Assembly (NCBI GenBank): GCA_038049695.1
Contig: CP142457.1
Location: forward strand, 29,787,501-29,851,500
Direction of reading: 5' to 3'
Origin: Cinnamomum chago
Taxonomy: Eukaryota; Streptophyta; Magnoliopsida; Laurales; Lauraceae
Length of the DNA stretch: 64,000 nt
The translations under genes were made by a program, and so were the position numbers. This document shows positions 22,048 through 34,544 of this stretch, piece by piece. The notes beneath the pieces are model-generated. The model worked only from the letters and a program-made list of their open reading frames with translations. It was not told the DNA's origin and ran no database searches. Each line of letters starts with the position of its first letter. The first letter of the stretch is position 1.

Positions 22048-24836
22048 ATGGCTTCAAGTGAGTTTTTCTTTCTCAATAAGAAATTGCATGTAAAAGTTTC
22101 TTTTCTTTTTTTTTCACGTGTTTCCCCTTTTTTTTTCACACGTTTTTTTTTTCTTTCTTCTCTTTTTTTTTCTTTTTTTCTTTCTCTTTTTTTTTTTTTT
22201 TGCTGCTGTACGGACATGTCCGTACAGCTTGGGTTGTACGGCCATGTGGCCCATGGGCCACGGCCTGTGGGCCAGCCCAGAATTTTTTTTTTCTTTTTTT
22301 TTTTTTTTCTTCTCTTTCTTTTTAAGAAAGAAAACTTTCTTTTCCCCCCCTTTTTGCTCACCGTGATAATGAGGTTTATGCAATCCAAGATGCTCATGCA
22401 CATATATTTTTTTATGAAGATAAAAAGTTAGAGTCTCTAGGTTAAGCCAACATGAATTTTGACTTAGACAAAGTTTGATTGGTTTTGACCAAGTTGGGTT
22501 GGAATTGGTCAAACTTTTTTGTCAAAGTTTTCCTAGCGTCTAATGCATGATGATTTTTTTTTATGCATGATTTTTTGTAAATTGGATTGGAAGCATGATG
22601 ATGATGCACACCTGGAAATCTTTTGCAAGTCTTCAGATTTGAAGCTCGCAGCAATGTTGAGCTCTTTCTTTAGTCTTGCGGGGGTTTCGAGGAACTTTGC
22701 AAGTTCTGGAATTTGAAGCTCGCAGCAATGTTGAGCTCTTTTCCGATCTTGCGGAGATTTGAGAAGACTAACTTGATCTCGCAGCAATGTTTGAGTTCAA
22801 GCTTTCTTTGAGAATCCTTCATTGATTATGAGCTCGTGGTGATGCTGAACTCATCTTCAGGCTTCCAATCTTTTTTTTTTTTTTTTTTCGGGGTATTTCC
22901 CTTTTCTTCGGAATTGCCCCGGAGCCATGCCAAAATTTCGCTAGGATTTTTTTTAGCAAAATTCTGTCATTTTGGTGATTGATTTTCTTTCTTTTTCTTC
23001 CATTGCAGGTAGTTCCTCCAGAACGAACAAGGGTAAGGAGCCCGTTACCGATGCACCTCGTCGATCTGTCAGATCTTCCAATGCGGCCGTACAGCAGGCT
23101 TGGGAGAAGGTCCAGTATGTGGAGAGAAACTTGGAAGAGTGTGACTCGCTCAACCGAGATGAGATGAGACAGCGACTGATCGCTCTCAAGGATGAGGAGT
23201 TTTACAAGATTATGACAAGCAATCGTCCTTGGGTCATGGACGATCAGAGCGTTGTGCCCAAGCCTACCTTTTTCTTTGGTGATGCAGCCCCTGATGACTC
23301 GTCATACCAAAGGAGATGCTTTCAGTTCTCTTACACAGCTGATGGTGAGGAGAGAACCATTTCTACCCGATCGAATTTTGATCGTACTATTTCGATCATG
23401 AGTCTTTCTCCCACATGCTCTAAGAGAGAAGATCCTCCAAGCTGGGTGAAGAGGACCAATGTGGTCAAGACCGGGGTTTTTGTTGGCGGTCCTTCTGGTT
23501 ATGCAGAGAAGTCGCCTGTCCGTCTGGACATGTTGATGCCGGCCAGCGGCTACCAAGGACCTGATCATCCATCGGTTGATTTGAGACCGGTGGGCCTTGG
23601 CATTTTCAGGGGTGATGGCAGCAATTGGGTGAAGCCTTTTCGACTTCGTGGCCGTTTCAGTGTTGACTCGAGCTGGGAGTCGTGCACTGATCACATCCTG
23701 CAGATTGGTGGTGCCATTCTGAAGGAGGCCGAGATTTTTGATGCGGTTCGCGCTTTTAGGCAAACCGTGATTTTCTCCGATGAGGCTTTTACGGCCATGC
23801 TGGAGTCCTTCCTTCCACAAACCAACACCTTCATTGTTACGAATGGTGAGATTGGTTTTTCTTTGAAGGGGCTGAGTGCCATTACCGGGCTGTCCATCCT
23901 CAGCAAACTCTACGAGGAATTTATGCCGATCGACAGCGTCCTTAAGGAGCAGTCTGAAGAGTTCAGGCTTTTGTACTTTCAGCTCGTCGCCTTTTACGAT
24001 TTTTTGAAGGAGAAGGAGGGCCCGAAAGTCCGGTGCAGCAGTTGGAAGAATGTTGGCTTTTTATCTCCCAACTTCTTTGGCAGTGGAGAATCTTCTGAGA
24101 AGAATCTGGCTTCGAAGAAGATCTCCGTTATGCGAGAAAATCTGAAAGAATTCTTCGCAAGCACAAACGACATTTGTTCCAACATCGCGCTGCGAAGAGA
24201 TCTTGCTATGTACCTCACTTACTGGCTAGGTGAGGCTGTCTTTGCTGGAGGAGATGGGACGCACATCAGGCCGCATTGTATTTTTCCGGCTTGTCAGATG
24301 GCGTTTGGAGAGCAGCTAGCTTTGGTGCCGGCTCTTTACTCCTATTTATGTACCGAACTTCAGGCTGCTGCTTTCTTGGTCCGGCTTGGGCTCCCCATGA
24401 ACAGAGTATTTTCAGCCCATATTTTCTATTCGTGGTATGTGTACCACTGTCCTGGCTTTCACCGTTTAGGCGCCGCACAGGATGATGACCCTTTCATGAT
24501 TCAGTTGACTAGGGGAAAAGCCGTTTCCGAATCTCTTTTGTCTGCCCGCTTGAGGATCCGACGATTCAGGGATGTCGAGATTGGGCAATCTTCAGTGAAG
24601 CTTTCTCCGGATTTGCGGAAGAAGGCTTTTGATTTTGGTGTCTCCCGTGATTCCACCAGGGCAGGATCGGGAAGACACTATTCTTTGACCAACGCAGAGA
24701 AGAGGTGGCTTTTAAACATACGTGTTGGCACGATGGTGTACCACAGACATCTTTTTGTTGACATCCAGCCTTATGTCCCTTCGCGTTTTGCGTTGCAGTT
24801 AGGCTTCTCTCAAGGCGTTGTTGGAGCTCCTTCGAG
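22048..24836 (+). pseudogene. A antisense gene, 5' part: plant-mobile-domain-like protein
   Basis: The predicted first exon is only ATGGCTTCAA (22048-22057) with donor GTGAGT. The 951-base intron ends CCATTGCAG at 23008. Exon 2 continues in phase, so the protein starts MASSSSRTNKGKEP. It then reads openly for about 600 residues. FLPQTNTFIVTNGEIGFSL and ITGLSILSKLYEEF resemble the plant mobile domain (aminotransferase-like) that antisense ORFs of Tat elements are known to carry. The function is unknown. The frame is broken at 24837 by the CACTA element, which left the target duplication GAG. The next codons are found at 40237. The intron holds a palindrome and long T runs. A near-identical copy is at 58752. 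Confidence 0.8.
22205..22228. repeat. 24-base perfect palindrome in the antisense-gene intron
   Basis: The half-site GCTGTACGGACA is followed directly by its reverse complement. It is embedded in T-rich sequence inside the 951-base intron. The duplicated copy keeps 22 bases (58911-58932). Confidence 0.85.
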
Positions 24837-24864
24837 CACTACACCAAAACAGGGTTTTTACGGC
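24837..24864 (+). repeat. CACTA left terminal inverted repeat
   Basis: It matches the reverse complement of 40209-40236 over 28 bases with two mismatches (positions 3 and 19). It begins CACTACACCAAAACAGGG. Confidence 0.9.
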
Positions 24865-25140
24865 TTGCAAATTACGGCCTGCATTAGGTGCACGCCGTAA
24901 ATGATATACAATTACGGCGTGCCTGAAATGCGAGCCGTAAAAGTCCTTTTTTTACTCTTTTTAACGGCGTGCGTGTTTCGCGTCGTAAATGAGTGTCAAT
25001 TACGGCGGAATAAGCGGGTCGTAAATGAATACATGTTTTACGGCGTCCATCGCACACCGAAATATATATACGTTTTTTACGGCGTCCACCGCACGCCGAA
25101 ATACATATACGTTTTTTACGGCGTCCACCGCACGCCGTAA
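24865..25140 (+). repeat. CACTA left subterminal repeats
   Basis: Many direct and inverted copies of TTACGGCGTGC and GCACGCCGTAA occur. Several are paired as inverted repeats 10-30 bases apart, and one unit (TTTTTTACGGCGTCCACCGC and variants) occurs in tandem at about 25035-25140. In En/Spm such arrays bind the TNPA protein. The role here is inferred. Confidence 0.85.
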
Positions 25141-26345
25141 TACATATATATGCTAACCGGTATTCTCGCTGGCAAAGGACGTGGAATGTATTTTCGGCGT
25201 TAGTTTTTCGCGGGCAAAAGTCAACGTTTTCCTTCTCCTCTCCCGCCAGCGAAATTCTTAATCCCGAGTTTTCGTTCTCTCCTCTCAAAATTCCTGTTCC
25301 CTCCTTTCGTTCTCTCTCCTCTCTCATTTGTTTCTCTCCCACATCCATCGCGCTCTCCTTCTCCTCACCCATTTCGTTCTCTCTCACCCATTTCTCTCTC
25401 CCGCCTCCATCGCCCTCTCCAAAGCCCATCAGCCCATCTCCTCTATCTCTCCCTCCCTCTCCACTGCACGACGACCACTGCAGCATCGCCAAGAGCTCGC
25501 AGCAGCCCCCGGACGCCTTCATCTTCCTCCTCGCGCCGTGGACTCCTCCCCTGCACCAGGTACACCCCTCCCTCTTCCTGCACTCACGCACCATTCCCCC
25601 TCTTCTCTCTCTTTCTTCTCTGCTCTCTCTCTCCCTCGTTCCCCATCACTCTTTCCTCTCTGTCTGCTCTTCTCCCTCCCTTCCTCTCATCTTCCTCCCC
25701 TGTCTCCCCTTGCCTGCGCTTGCTGCAGCGCCCACCTGCACACCACTCCCTCGCTCCCTCGGTTCTCTCTCTCTCTCTCTCTCCCTCTCTTCTCTTCTTC
25801 CTCCCCTGTTTCTCTCCCTCTCCCCTGCTTCCTCCTCTGTTCTGCCCTGCGCCCACCTGCGCACCACTCCCTCTCTCCCTTGGTTCTCTCTGTCTTCCTC
25901 TCTTCTCTTCTTCCTCCCCTGTTCCTCTCCCCTCCTCTGCCCTGCGCAGCCGCCTTTTCCTCCTCCTCTTCTTTCTTTCTTCCTTATCCTTCTCCCTTAT
26001 CTCCCTTTCTCCTTTCTCATTCCATGCTCTCAGCAGCCCTCTCTCTCATTTCCCTCTCCCTTCTCCACTCATTCATCTCATCTCCCATCTGATTTTCTAT
26101 TCTCTCTTTCTTCCTTTCTTTATTTCCTCCTCATTCAGTCTTCCTAACAACGTGACTGGGCACCCATCCATTTCACTCTCTCTCTGTTTCTTTCTCTCAT
26201 TCTTTCTGATTTCTTTCCTCCTCCTCTTTGCCCAGTGGACCACCGGCCCCCTCATTGCCTTTTTTTTCTTTTTTTACTTTTTTCTTTCTTTTGTTCACTT
26301 TGAATCTGAAAAGAGAAAGATAGGGAGATGTGAGGTTTAATCTAT
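25141..26345 (+). other. CACTA CT-rich region with a partial tandem duplication; no gene
   Basis: A strongly CT-biased stretch runs from about 25195 to 26250. A unit starting GCGCCCACCTGC recurs at about 25730 and 25850, a roughly 120-base duplication. The 254-aa ORF here is mostly Ser, Leu and Pro from CT repeats and is not credible as a protein. The stretch may be the transposase-gene leader or promoter region. Confidence 0.5.
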
Positions 26346-26399
26346 ATATTACTTGCCATTGTTTTATTTACCTGTAGACAGTAAATATGAGCATTGTAT

Positions 26400-27145
26400 A
26401 TTTACATCTTGGACTTCCTTTGTAGCAGCCCTTGGTGGTGATAATGCCCGAGCCTTTTGTGCCAAACTTCTGTGATATTCTCTTTGACTGAGAAGGCTGC
26501 TTGCTCCTCCAATGGATTTAGAGCAAAACTTGTGCCTTTCATTCTAACTTTAAAAATATCATGATTGGTTGCATCTTAAAATTAGACAATATTTGTCTTC
26601 AAAAGCAACTTTAAAACCTCTTTCAATCAATTGACCAACACTCAACAGGTTTTGTTGAATTTCAGGAACAAAAAGAACATCAGGAATTAGTTTTGTACCT
26701 GAACAACTTGTTATTGCAACTGTCCCCTTCCCTTTGACTGAGATGTAATCACCATTTCCGATTCTGACTTTGGTGATGTTGGTTGGCTTCAAATCTTTGA
26801 AAAGTTCCTTGTCATTGGTCATGTGATTGGTGCAACCACTGTCAATTAGCCAGCTTTTACTTGATTCACTGCCTGTGAAACATGTAGCCACGAACAATTG
26901 ATCTTCCTCCTCTTGATCAGCAATCTGTGCTTCTTCATCGTTTTGTTGAACTTTGTTTTTGCAGATAACAGCTTCATGCCCCATCTGATTGCATTTATTG
27001 CACATTGCATCAGGTCTTCTCCAGCATGTAAATGGAGGATGAACCTTTTTTCCGCAGTGTTTGCAAGAAGGATAGGATTTCTTCTGATTTTCATTCTTTC
27101 CTTTTGCACTGGCTGATGCTGTACTTGCCCCATTTCCTTCAAAAT
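26400..27145 (-). pseudogene. Captured Ty1/copia fragment: zinc knuckles, protease, GAG-pre-integrase
   Basis: Minus-strand reading gives two Cys-rich knuckles (CKHCGKKVHPPFTC and CNKCNQMGHEAVIC). The protease active site follows in WLIDSGCTNHMT, then LIPDVLFVPEIQQNLLSVGQ. After a one-base frameshift near 26560, EVWHKRLGHYHHQGLL matches the GAG-pre-integrase domain. Integrase core, reverse transcriptase and LTRs are absent. The fragment is preceded by TTTCTTTTAG, a possible splice acceptor, and lies downstream of the purine-permease fragment on the same strand. It is either a captured segment or the remains of an insertion into captured DNA. Confidence 0.82.
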
Positions 27146-27239
27146 CCTCTAAAAGAAACAGCCTAACTGCTTGCTAAAGACTAGGACAACAATTTTAAAA
27201 ACAAAACCAAAATAAAACACATAAGCTGCACATGGACAT

Positions 27240-27775
27240 GTTTCAGTCCTGAAGCATTTTCCTAACAGTAATGTATCCAAAAAGCGCAGAAAAAACAAGT
27301 GATTATGATGCAAGTAAAGAAGCAGTTGATGCAGGAAGATACGCATATGCCCAGGCATACATCAAGTTATCAGCAGCACTTAGGAAACCCAATGCTGCAT
27401 AACAAATAGCGAGACTGCGAGTGATGGGAGTGGGTGTCCTTTTATCCATGATATATAAAGGAATTAAAAAAAAGGGCAGTTAGAGGCCACCCAGCCACAG
27501 CTACCCATGAAATAATCCACTTGCTCTTTCCCCCATCAGTAAAGTAGAGACGGGATAGGAGGGAAGAAGCAGGAAATGCAATGAGCATTGCACTACTGCT
27601 TAGAACCAGCAAGATCCAGTATGAGATTGGCTTGCTCCTGTATGTTACCTTAGCCATTGCTAGGAGTTCAGATATCTGCTCCTGCAAGGAGAAGAAAGAT
27701 CTTGATGGCTCTGCAGTTTGCCCTGCATGGAAACAATAGAAAACAGAATATATCAATGCCAACACTACCTAATGC
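27240..27775 (-). pseudogene. Captured purine permease (PUP) gene fragment
   Basis: Minus-strand reading gives SSLLSRLYFTDGGKSKWI, then SWVAVAGWPLTAL. After a frameshift near 27445 it gives RSLAICYAALGFLSAADNLM, then YAWAYAYLPASTASLLAS. A stop (TAA, complement of about 27303-27305) follows, then SLVFSALFGYITVRKM. These match the conserved N-terminal half of plant purine permeases (nucleobase and cytokinin transporters with about ten membrane segments) as I know the family, closest to the PUP4-like group. Only three or four of the membrane segments remain. It is a non-functional host-gene fragment carried by the CACTA element. Confidence 0.75.
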
Positions 27776-28347
27776 AAGGCACAAAATTATGTATGGCATC
27801 TGATCACAGAGCAACACGAAAGCATACAAACTCCAACATAAAAATAAAAGGACCAGACTAGGTGTTCTGTTTCTTTTTTTTTCTTTTTTTTTTCTTTAAG
27901 TTATGAGCAGCTTTTCAGTGTACATGTTGCACATATATATAGTCCAAAATATCTCTTGCCTGTATGAACTCCATATATGTGATGTCTGTATGGAAATAGT
28001 GATAACTGATAACTAGAGGGAGAGAAAAAGACTTCCCATATGGAAATTTTAGTGATGTTATTCGGCATATGTTATTCGGCATAGGTTTTTATGATACTCT
28101 ATTATTGTAAATAGGTTCAAGAAAGCAGTTGCCGTCAGTTTACACAACTTGAGGAACTAAAAAGGCGATTGGAAGCTTTGAACCCAAGCAGAGCATCCTC
28201 TTCTACTCCTAAGGCAAGCTCTCTTTGCAACAACGCTCTCAAATGCATGCTTTACAATACCCTTTCAGTCTAATTCCATGTTTCTGAAATTAATAGATTG
28301 CACCTGCATAGTTTCACAGCATTGTCAATGTAAGACAATCATCCATT
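27776..28347 (+). other. CACTA spacer; possible small captured exon near 28117-28210
   Basis: This is mostly AT-rich noncoding sequence. A short open segment after TAAATAG at about 28117 reads FTQLEELKRRLEALNPSR on the plus strand and looks helical and coding-like, but I cannot assign a family. Nothing else is recognised. Confidence 0.3.
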
Positions 28348-31300
28348 ATGGATAAAGAATGGATTCATCTACCAAGGTGCAATTCCAAAGCCCTGCACTA
28401 TAAAATATTTGATGTCCCATACCTATTTAGGATCTAATTAGTAAAAAACTTGGGTTTTCTTTATTTTAGACCATCAGAAGCATATCGAGAGGGAGCACGA
28501 AAGTTTGCAGATAAGGTTTAAGAAAAGAAAGGGTATCCAAAGAAGATTCAATGTCCTTGCATCAGGTGTTTAAACTTGAAATACCATCATTACAATGTAG
28601 TCTACGACCATCTAGTATATTATGGAATTGATCCTACTTACACCACATGGATTTTTCATGGAGAAAAACCAACCGCAGTAGGGGAAACTGAAAATGCTGA
28701 AATTCCAGCATCATATAAAATGTTTAGAGATGCATGTTTCGAAGATGATGATGTGGATCATATAGATGAAAGAGGCTACCAAGATTTTCAAAAGCTTGTC
28801 GAGGAGGCAGAGCTTCCTTTATATTCAGGATCAACACACACTAAGATGTCAGCAACACTTATGTTATTCAAGGCAAAGGCTCGACACAGTCTGTCTGACA
28901 AAGCATTTGATGATGTTCTCAAGATTGTTCATGAATTGCTACCATTCAATAACATACTTCCGGATGGTTTTTACTCATCCAAAAAGCTATTTAATGCTTT
29001 TGATCTAGGGTATGAGAAGATACATGCATGTGAGAATGACTGTTGCTTGTTTCGAAAAGATCTAGAGCATCTTGAGACATGTCCAAAGTGTGGTTCTTCA
29101 CGGTGGAAAGTCAATGCACAAACCAAATTGATAAGGAAGGGAGTTCCAGCAAAGGTTTTGAGGTATTTTCCAATTATTCCAAGATTTAGGAGATTGTTTA
29201 AGTCAGCAGAAAAGAGTGAACAATTGACTTGGCACTACTCAAACAAAAGTCAGGATGGCATTATGCGACATCCAGTAGACTCATTGGCATGGAATAGAAT
29301 AGATGATAAGTGGCCCTCATTTGCATCTGATCCTCGTAATCTTAGACTTGGCCTTTCTTCGGATGGATTCAATCCTTTTGGTGATCTTAGCTCTAGACAT
29401 AGTTGTTGGCCTGTAATTCTGGTCACATACAATCTTTCTCCCTTGTTATGCATGTCAAAAGAAAATTTAATCTTGACATTACTCATTCCTGGGCCTAAGC
29501 AACCAGGAAATGACATTGATGTGTACTTAGCACCTCTTATAGATGATTTGAAAGAGCTGTGGGTGAATGGAGTAAGTGTTTACGATGCGTTTACTCAATC
29601 CACATTCAATTTGAGAGCCATTTTGATGTGGACAATAAACGATTTTCCAGCATATGGAAATCTGTCTGGGTATGCTGTTAAATCCAGTAAAGGATGTCCG
29701 ACATGTGGACTTGAGACATGCTCAAAATGGTTGACAAACAGCCACAAGCACGTATTCATGGGTCACCGGAGATTTCTAGCTTACAATCATCCATTTCGGG
29801 TAAAGAAATCTTGGTTTGATGGGACAGAAGAACATGGACGAAAACCTCGTATTTTGACTGGTTCAGAAGTATTTGAAGTGATCAGTACTATCGAAAATGA
29901 CTGGGGGAAGGCTAATAAAAAAAAGGCAAAGAAAAGAAAGAGAGGGGATGAAGACGAAGAGCAAATTGTCGTGGAGCCTCAATCAGTGTGGAAAAAGAAA
30001 TCAATGTTTTTCGAACTACCATATTGGGAGGTAAGTCAATGTGCTTGTTCACTCTTAAATTTATTTATTGAATTTAACATCTTTTTGTTTGGTTATTTTG
30101 TAGTCATTATTGTTGCGGCACAATTTGGATGTCATGCATGTTGAAAAAAATATTTGCGAGAGCCTAATAGGCACTCTATTGAATATTAAAGGCAAAACAA
30201 AGGATGGTTTAAAGTCTCGTGAAGATCTGAAAGATATGAGAATCAGAAAGTCATTGCATTTGAAGGAAAATGGTGTCGGCTCTAGCTGCAAAAGAGCCCC
30301 TTATGTGTTGTCAAACAAAGAGAAAAAAGTATTTTGTAAAAGACTTTCTGAGTTGAGGTTACCAGATGGTTATAGCTCCAATATTGCAAGTCATGTGTCA
30401 CTAAAAGACTGTAAAATTTATGGGCTCAAGTCCCATGATTGTCATGTGCTAATGCAACAAGTTTTGGCAGTTGCATTAAGGGGACTATTAGACAAGGGGC
30501 CTAGGGTTGCAATTTTTAGATTATGTGCTTTTTTCAACTGCTTATGTCAAAGAGAGATTGACAAAAATAAGTTGGAATTACTTGAAGACCAAATTGCTGA
30601 GACTTTGTGTATGCTTGAGAGGTTTTTTCCCCCTTCATTTTTTGACATTATGGTGCACCTTACTGTTCACTTGGCTCGAGAAGCACTGATAGGTGGACCA
30701 GTGCAGTTTCGTTGGATGTACCCATTTGAAAGGTAACTCCAATGTTTTATATAGTCAATTCTTTGGTTTAGTTACTGCTTGAGTTAGCTATTAATAATTT
30801 GTCTTTCATTTTGAGTTAGGTTTATGAAAGTACTGAAAGGTTTTGTGAAAAACCGTTCCAATCTCGAAGGTTGTATGGTTGAAAAGTATAACGTAGAAGA
30901 GTGCACAAGTTTTTGCGCTCCTTACATAAAGGAAGCAGCTCAAGTAGGTGTTCAACAAAGCCGATATGAAGAATATGAAGAACGTAATATATTAGAAGGG
31001 AGACCAATTGGTAAGGCTAAATTGAAGGAATTGTCTCCTAACATGTTCGAAGTTGCCCATTTATATGTCCTAGAGAATACTGCCGAAGTAGAACCGTATA
31101 GAGAGTAAGTTTCTCATGAAAGATATACATCTTTGGTATTTTTAGTTTGTTTCTATTTATGCACTTTTAATTTCTAAATATACCTTTGTCTTTTTCAGAT
31201 TACACTTAGAGGAACTTCGACATTCTGATATACGTCTTCATGGGAATGAAAGTCTCTTAAGAAAGAGGCATAGGGACACATTTAGTGCATGGTTAGCAAA

Positions 31301-31961
31301 TAAAGTCAAGGTTGGAGATGCCAGTAACATGTCAGAACTTGTGAGGTGGATAGGGTGTCGACCCAAACCAAATGTGGAATCTTATTCAGGTTATATCATC
31401 AATGGTAATCGATTCCACATAAGATATGTTAAAAATTGCACACAGAATTCTGGTGTTTCTCTTGAAGCAGAGACAATGTGTCGATCAAGCGCAAGAGATA
31501 CCTCACATGTTAGCGGGAATATTGTGTTCTATGGTGTTATAAGAGATATAATTTTGTTAGACTATCACAAGTTTAAACTCCCGATCTTTCATTGTGATTG
31601 GGCAAATATAGGAAGTGGTGTCAAAGTTGAAGAGTGTTTCACATTAGTTAACCTTCATCAAGGCCAGCATCAATTTGAGAACGATCCGTTTATATTTGCC
31701 TCACAAGCAAACCAAGTCTTTTATTCTAGACATGATGATACTTCAAATTGGTATGTGGTGCTAAAAGCACCACGAAGAGGAGTTTCTGAGTCTGACACTA
31801 ATGGGAATGATTGTATACCATTTGCTCCATTAGATGTCTCCAATCTTACTCTTGAGGACAAAGATTATGAAAGACATGACTATGAGGTCATGGATGAGTT
31901 GGTTAACATTAATTTGATGCTTTTGTTATGTCTTGAGTTAGATACTGATATTAAACACTAA
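28348..31961 (+). pseudogene. CACTA transposase, TNP2 type
   Basis: This would be the catalytic transposase of the element. Predicted exons are 28348-28376, 28470-30030, 30104-30732, 30820-31104 and 31199-31961, all with GT-AG borders and matching phases. The N-terminus MDKEWIHLPRPSEAYREG and the Cys motif CPCIRC fit the transposon-associated domain. The TNP2 core follows, with STFNLRAILMWTINDFPAYG and CPTCGLETCSKWL. Then come a DUF4218-type segment (HNLDVMHVEKNICESLIG) and a DUF4216-type segment (GYIINGNRFHIRY; PIFHCDWANIGSG). A TAA at 28519-28521 cuts the N-terminal domain, so the protein is truncated unless an ATG further on is used. The remaining reading frame is open over about 1,050 codons, so the stop is probably recent. 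Confidence 0.9.
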
Positions 31962-33112
31962 ATTGGCTATGCAGGTTCAACCATCTTAAATCATGGGTGA
32001 TGTTGGTGAGGTAAGCATCGTTTGTAGATTTGGATTTATTTGAATTTAATTTCAAATTCAGCCATTGGCAAGCATTTCAGTTTTCGTATCATCTCCATCG
32101 ATAGTACATCTTCAAGCCTCTTTCTGGAGAGAGAGAAAGGGAAAGAAGAAAATTTAGCAAACTCTATCCCTTTCATGTGCTTCTTTGTACAAATAGCACT
32201 TGAACAGAACCAACATAACTCACTTCCCAAGGTAGCTTAATATTAGAAATAACTTTCTAAATTCAAATTCTCCCAATGCAAGCATTTGTGGACTTGCTAT
32301 CTGTGTCCGGGGCTTTTTAGGACTTGATCTAGATGAGCCGGATTCATCTGCATCATGGAAAACATTGAATGATCAACACTTGGACAGCAAAGGAAATTTC
32401 AGAAACTTCATACAGTACTAAAACTCAAAACTTAGACCACCCACTCTGAATTAGTTAACTGCACATCTTAAAAGCCTTTATTTCTCTCTCTCAAGGAATT
32501 AATAATGTGGTGTTTTTGCTAATCTCTTTTGTTTGCTTTGCATGGCCTTTTGATGTAAAGAGATTAATAATTATAATGGAGGTCCAGCACTTTTCTCTTT
32601 CATTACAAATTTTTTTCCCACAATGATTGTTCTATTTGTTCTCCCATTTAAAAGCAATTAGTAAGATTCCTCTATAATGTGTCAGTTGGAAGTAAGAGAA
32701 AGATTCTTCCATTTTTCTTTAAAAAAGACAGAAAGATGCTTCCAGTGATCTTGTGTTCAGTGATGATTGGATTCTTCCCTTTCTTTGCAGATAATCTTTT
32801 TTTAAATTGTCATTGCTTTATTCTTTTTTTTGGACGAAACTACAGTGTGGTAATTCACTTGAACCTGAAACCAGTAGTCAGTAAAAGGGAAGTTTGATTC
32901 TGTGCTTTTGTATTTTGAGATGTGAAGTTACTTTTTTTGTTCTTTGGCTGCTGTCTTTTTTTTGTTAGCTTTGTTTTGTTGGTTTTTAAGTTTTGTCTTA
33001 AGTCTCTACTGCAGGTTTTGTTCTCCTTAGTCTGGGTTTTGCACTTTGTTTACTGCAGGTTTGTTTTTCATAGCCTGGCTTTCATAGTTTTTTCTAAAGT
33101 TAATTCCTTAAT
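31962..33112 (+). other. CACTA intergenic stretch; no gene recognised
   Basis: AT-rich sequence with T runs lies between the two transposon genes. Short ORFs of at most about 72 aa have no recognisable domain. It probably holds the 3' end of the TNP2 gene and the promoter or first exon of the next gene, but no clear TATA box or splice pair decided a model. Confidence 0.4.
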
Positions 33113-34544
33113 GTGAAGTGTACGAAGAAGAGAGCAAAGCGTGGAAAGAAGCAAAAAAAACATGCAGCAGCTGTAGCCATTGAAGATGAGAATCAACCTT
33201 TTCAGATATCGGGTGAAGGTTCTAATTCTCCAACTGCTGAAGTTCCTAATGTCCCAGATGTTCAAGGTGAGAATAATCCTACTGCTACAAAAAGAAAACC
33301 CAGAGGAAAGGCACAAGTTTTGTGTTTTACCAAAGGAAAAGGAAAGGGAGCTCGTCTTGAAGTTGAGTTCAATGAAATGGGCCAGCCGATTAGAAAGAAT
33401 GCAGCAATTTTTTCTTCTTTCCTTGGAATCACAGCAAGAGAGTTAATATCAGTGACACTTGAGAAATGGAGCGACCTTACAGATGAGTTTATCGCACAAA
33501 TATGGGAGCACATAATGGTATATTTCTACAAGTATCAAATTTAAGTGTGGTTTAAATCTATTTCTAATGCAATTTTTAATTTTCTTTTGTAGCAAAAGTT
33601 CAGTTTTGCTGAATGTTATAAAAAGTATACATTTGCAAAGCTACGAAGGCATTGGAGAGATCATCGAAATTTGCTGATGAAGGAAGTGTCGGACCAAGCG
33701 AAGTTGGTGGGCATCAAACGCGCTGCTACCCTCTTGAAACCTGATAGTGTAGAATCCATGGAAGATTGGCTATCTTTTATCAAAACACGGACCAGTCCAA
33801 CCCAATTGGTAAGCACTCTATATTATTATATTTTGTCGCACATTGGTGATCATCTCACAATGTCCCTAAATTGTCATTGTGCTCTAGGCGACAAATAAGA
33901 AGTTCAAAGAGATGCGAGCACAACAAACTCTACTTCATCGAACGAGTCGCAAAGGATTTGCACGGCTAGAGGATGAAATGGTAAGTAAATAATTGAATCT
34001 GTACTATAAGTGAATTTGTGGACATGACAAATATATTTTTTCTTTTCTAGAGACAAGAAAGTGAAACACCAGATTCAATATCAAGGTCTGATGTATGGAT
34101 TCGTGGCTATGAAGCAAGAAAGAAGAAGAATAATGAGGATGATGAGATAGAGGATCCCGAGATAGTGGTAAGTAGTTTAAAATGTGGTATTTTTTAGTAA
34201 AGATTTTAAAATGTGATTTAAAGATCTCATATAACACATGAATTTATTTCTATTGTTTTCTTTTTTCCATTAGATTTAACATAAAGATGGTGAAAGATGA
34301 GAAAGAATGTGACCTAGAGGCACCTTATTCAATCATTGCAATACAAATCATTGACTATTTTAAATAGGACTACATATCTTGTTTCTTGTATGAATGGAGA
34401 AAGGATGAGAGTGAAAACATCAAACCAAATCCAGATATTAACCTTTGTGAGTCTAGTTAGATTGAAAGTAGAAACAGGCCCTAAGACTTGAGTGCCTTTT
34501 GTGTGCTATTTGGTCCTACTTTGGATGGATGGAGAGATTGGTCT

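Noticed and set aside
21955..22431. 158-aa Phe-rich ORF
   Set aside because: It spans the micro-exon and T-rich intron of the antisense gene, and its residues come from T runs.
25328..26092. 254-aa ORF on the plus strand in the CACTA element
   Set aside because: It translates CT-rich simple sequence into Ser, Leu and Pro runs, other frames are open as well, and it shows no domain.
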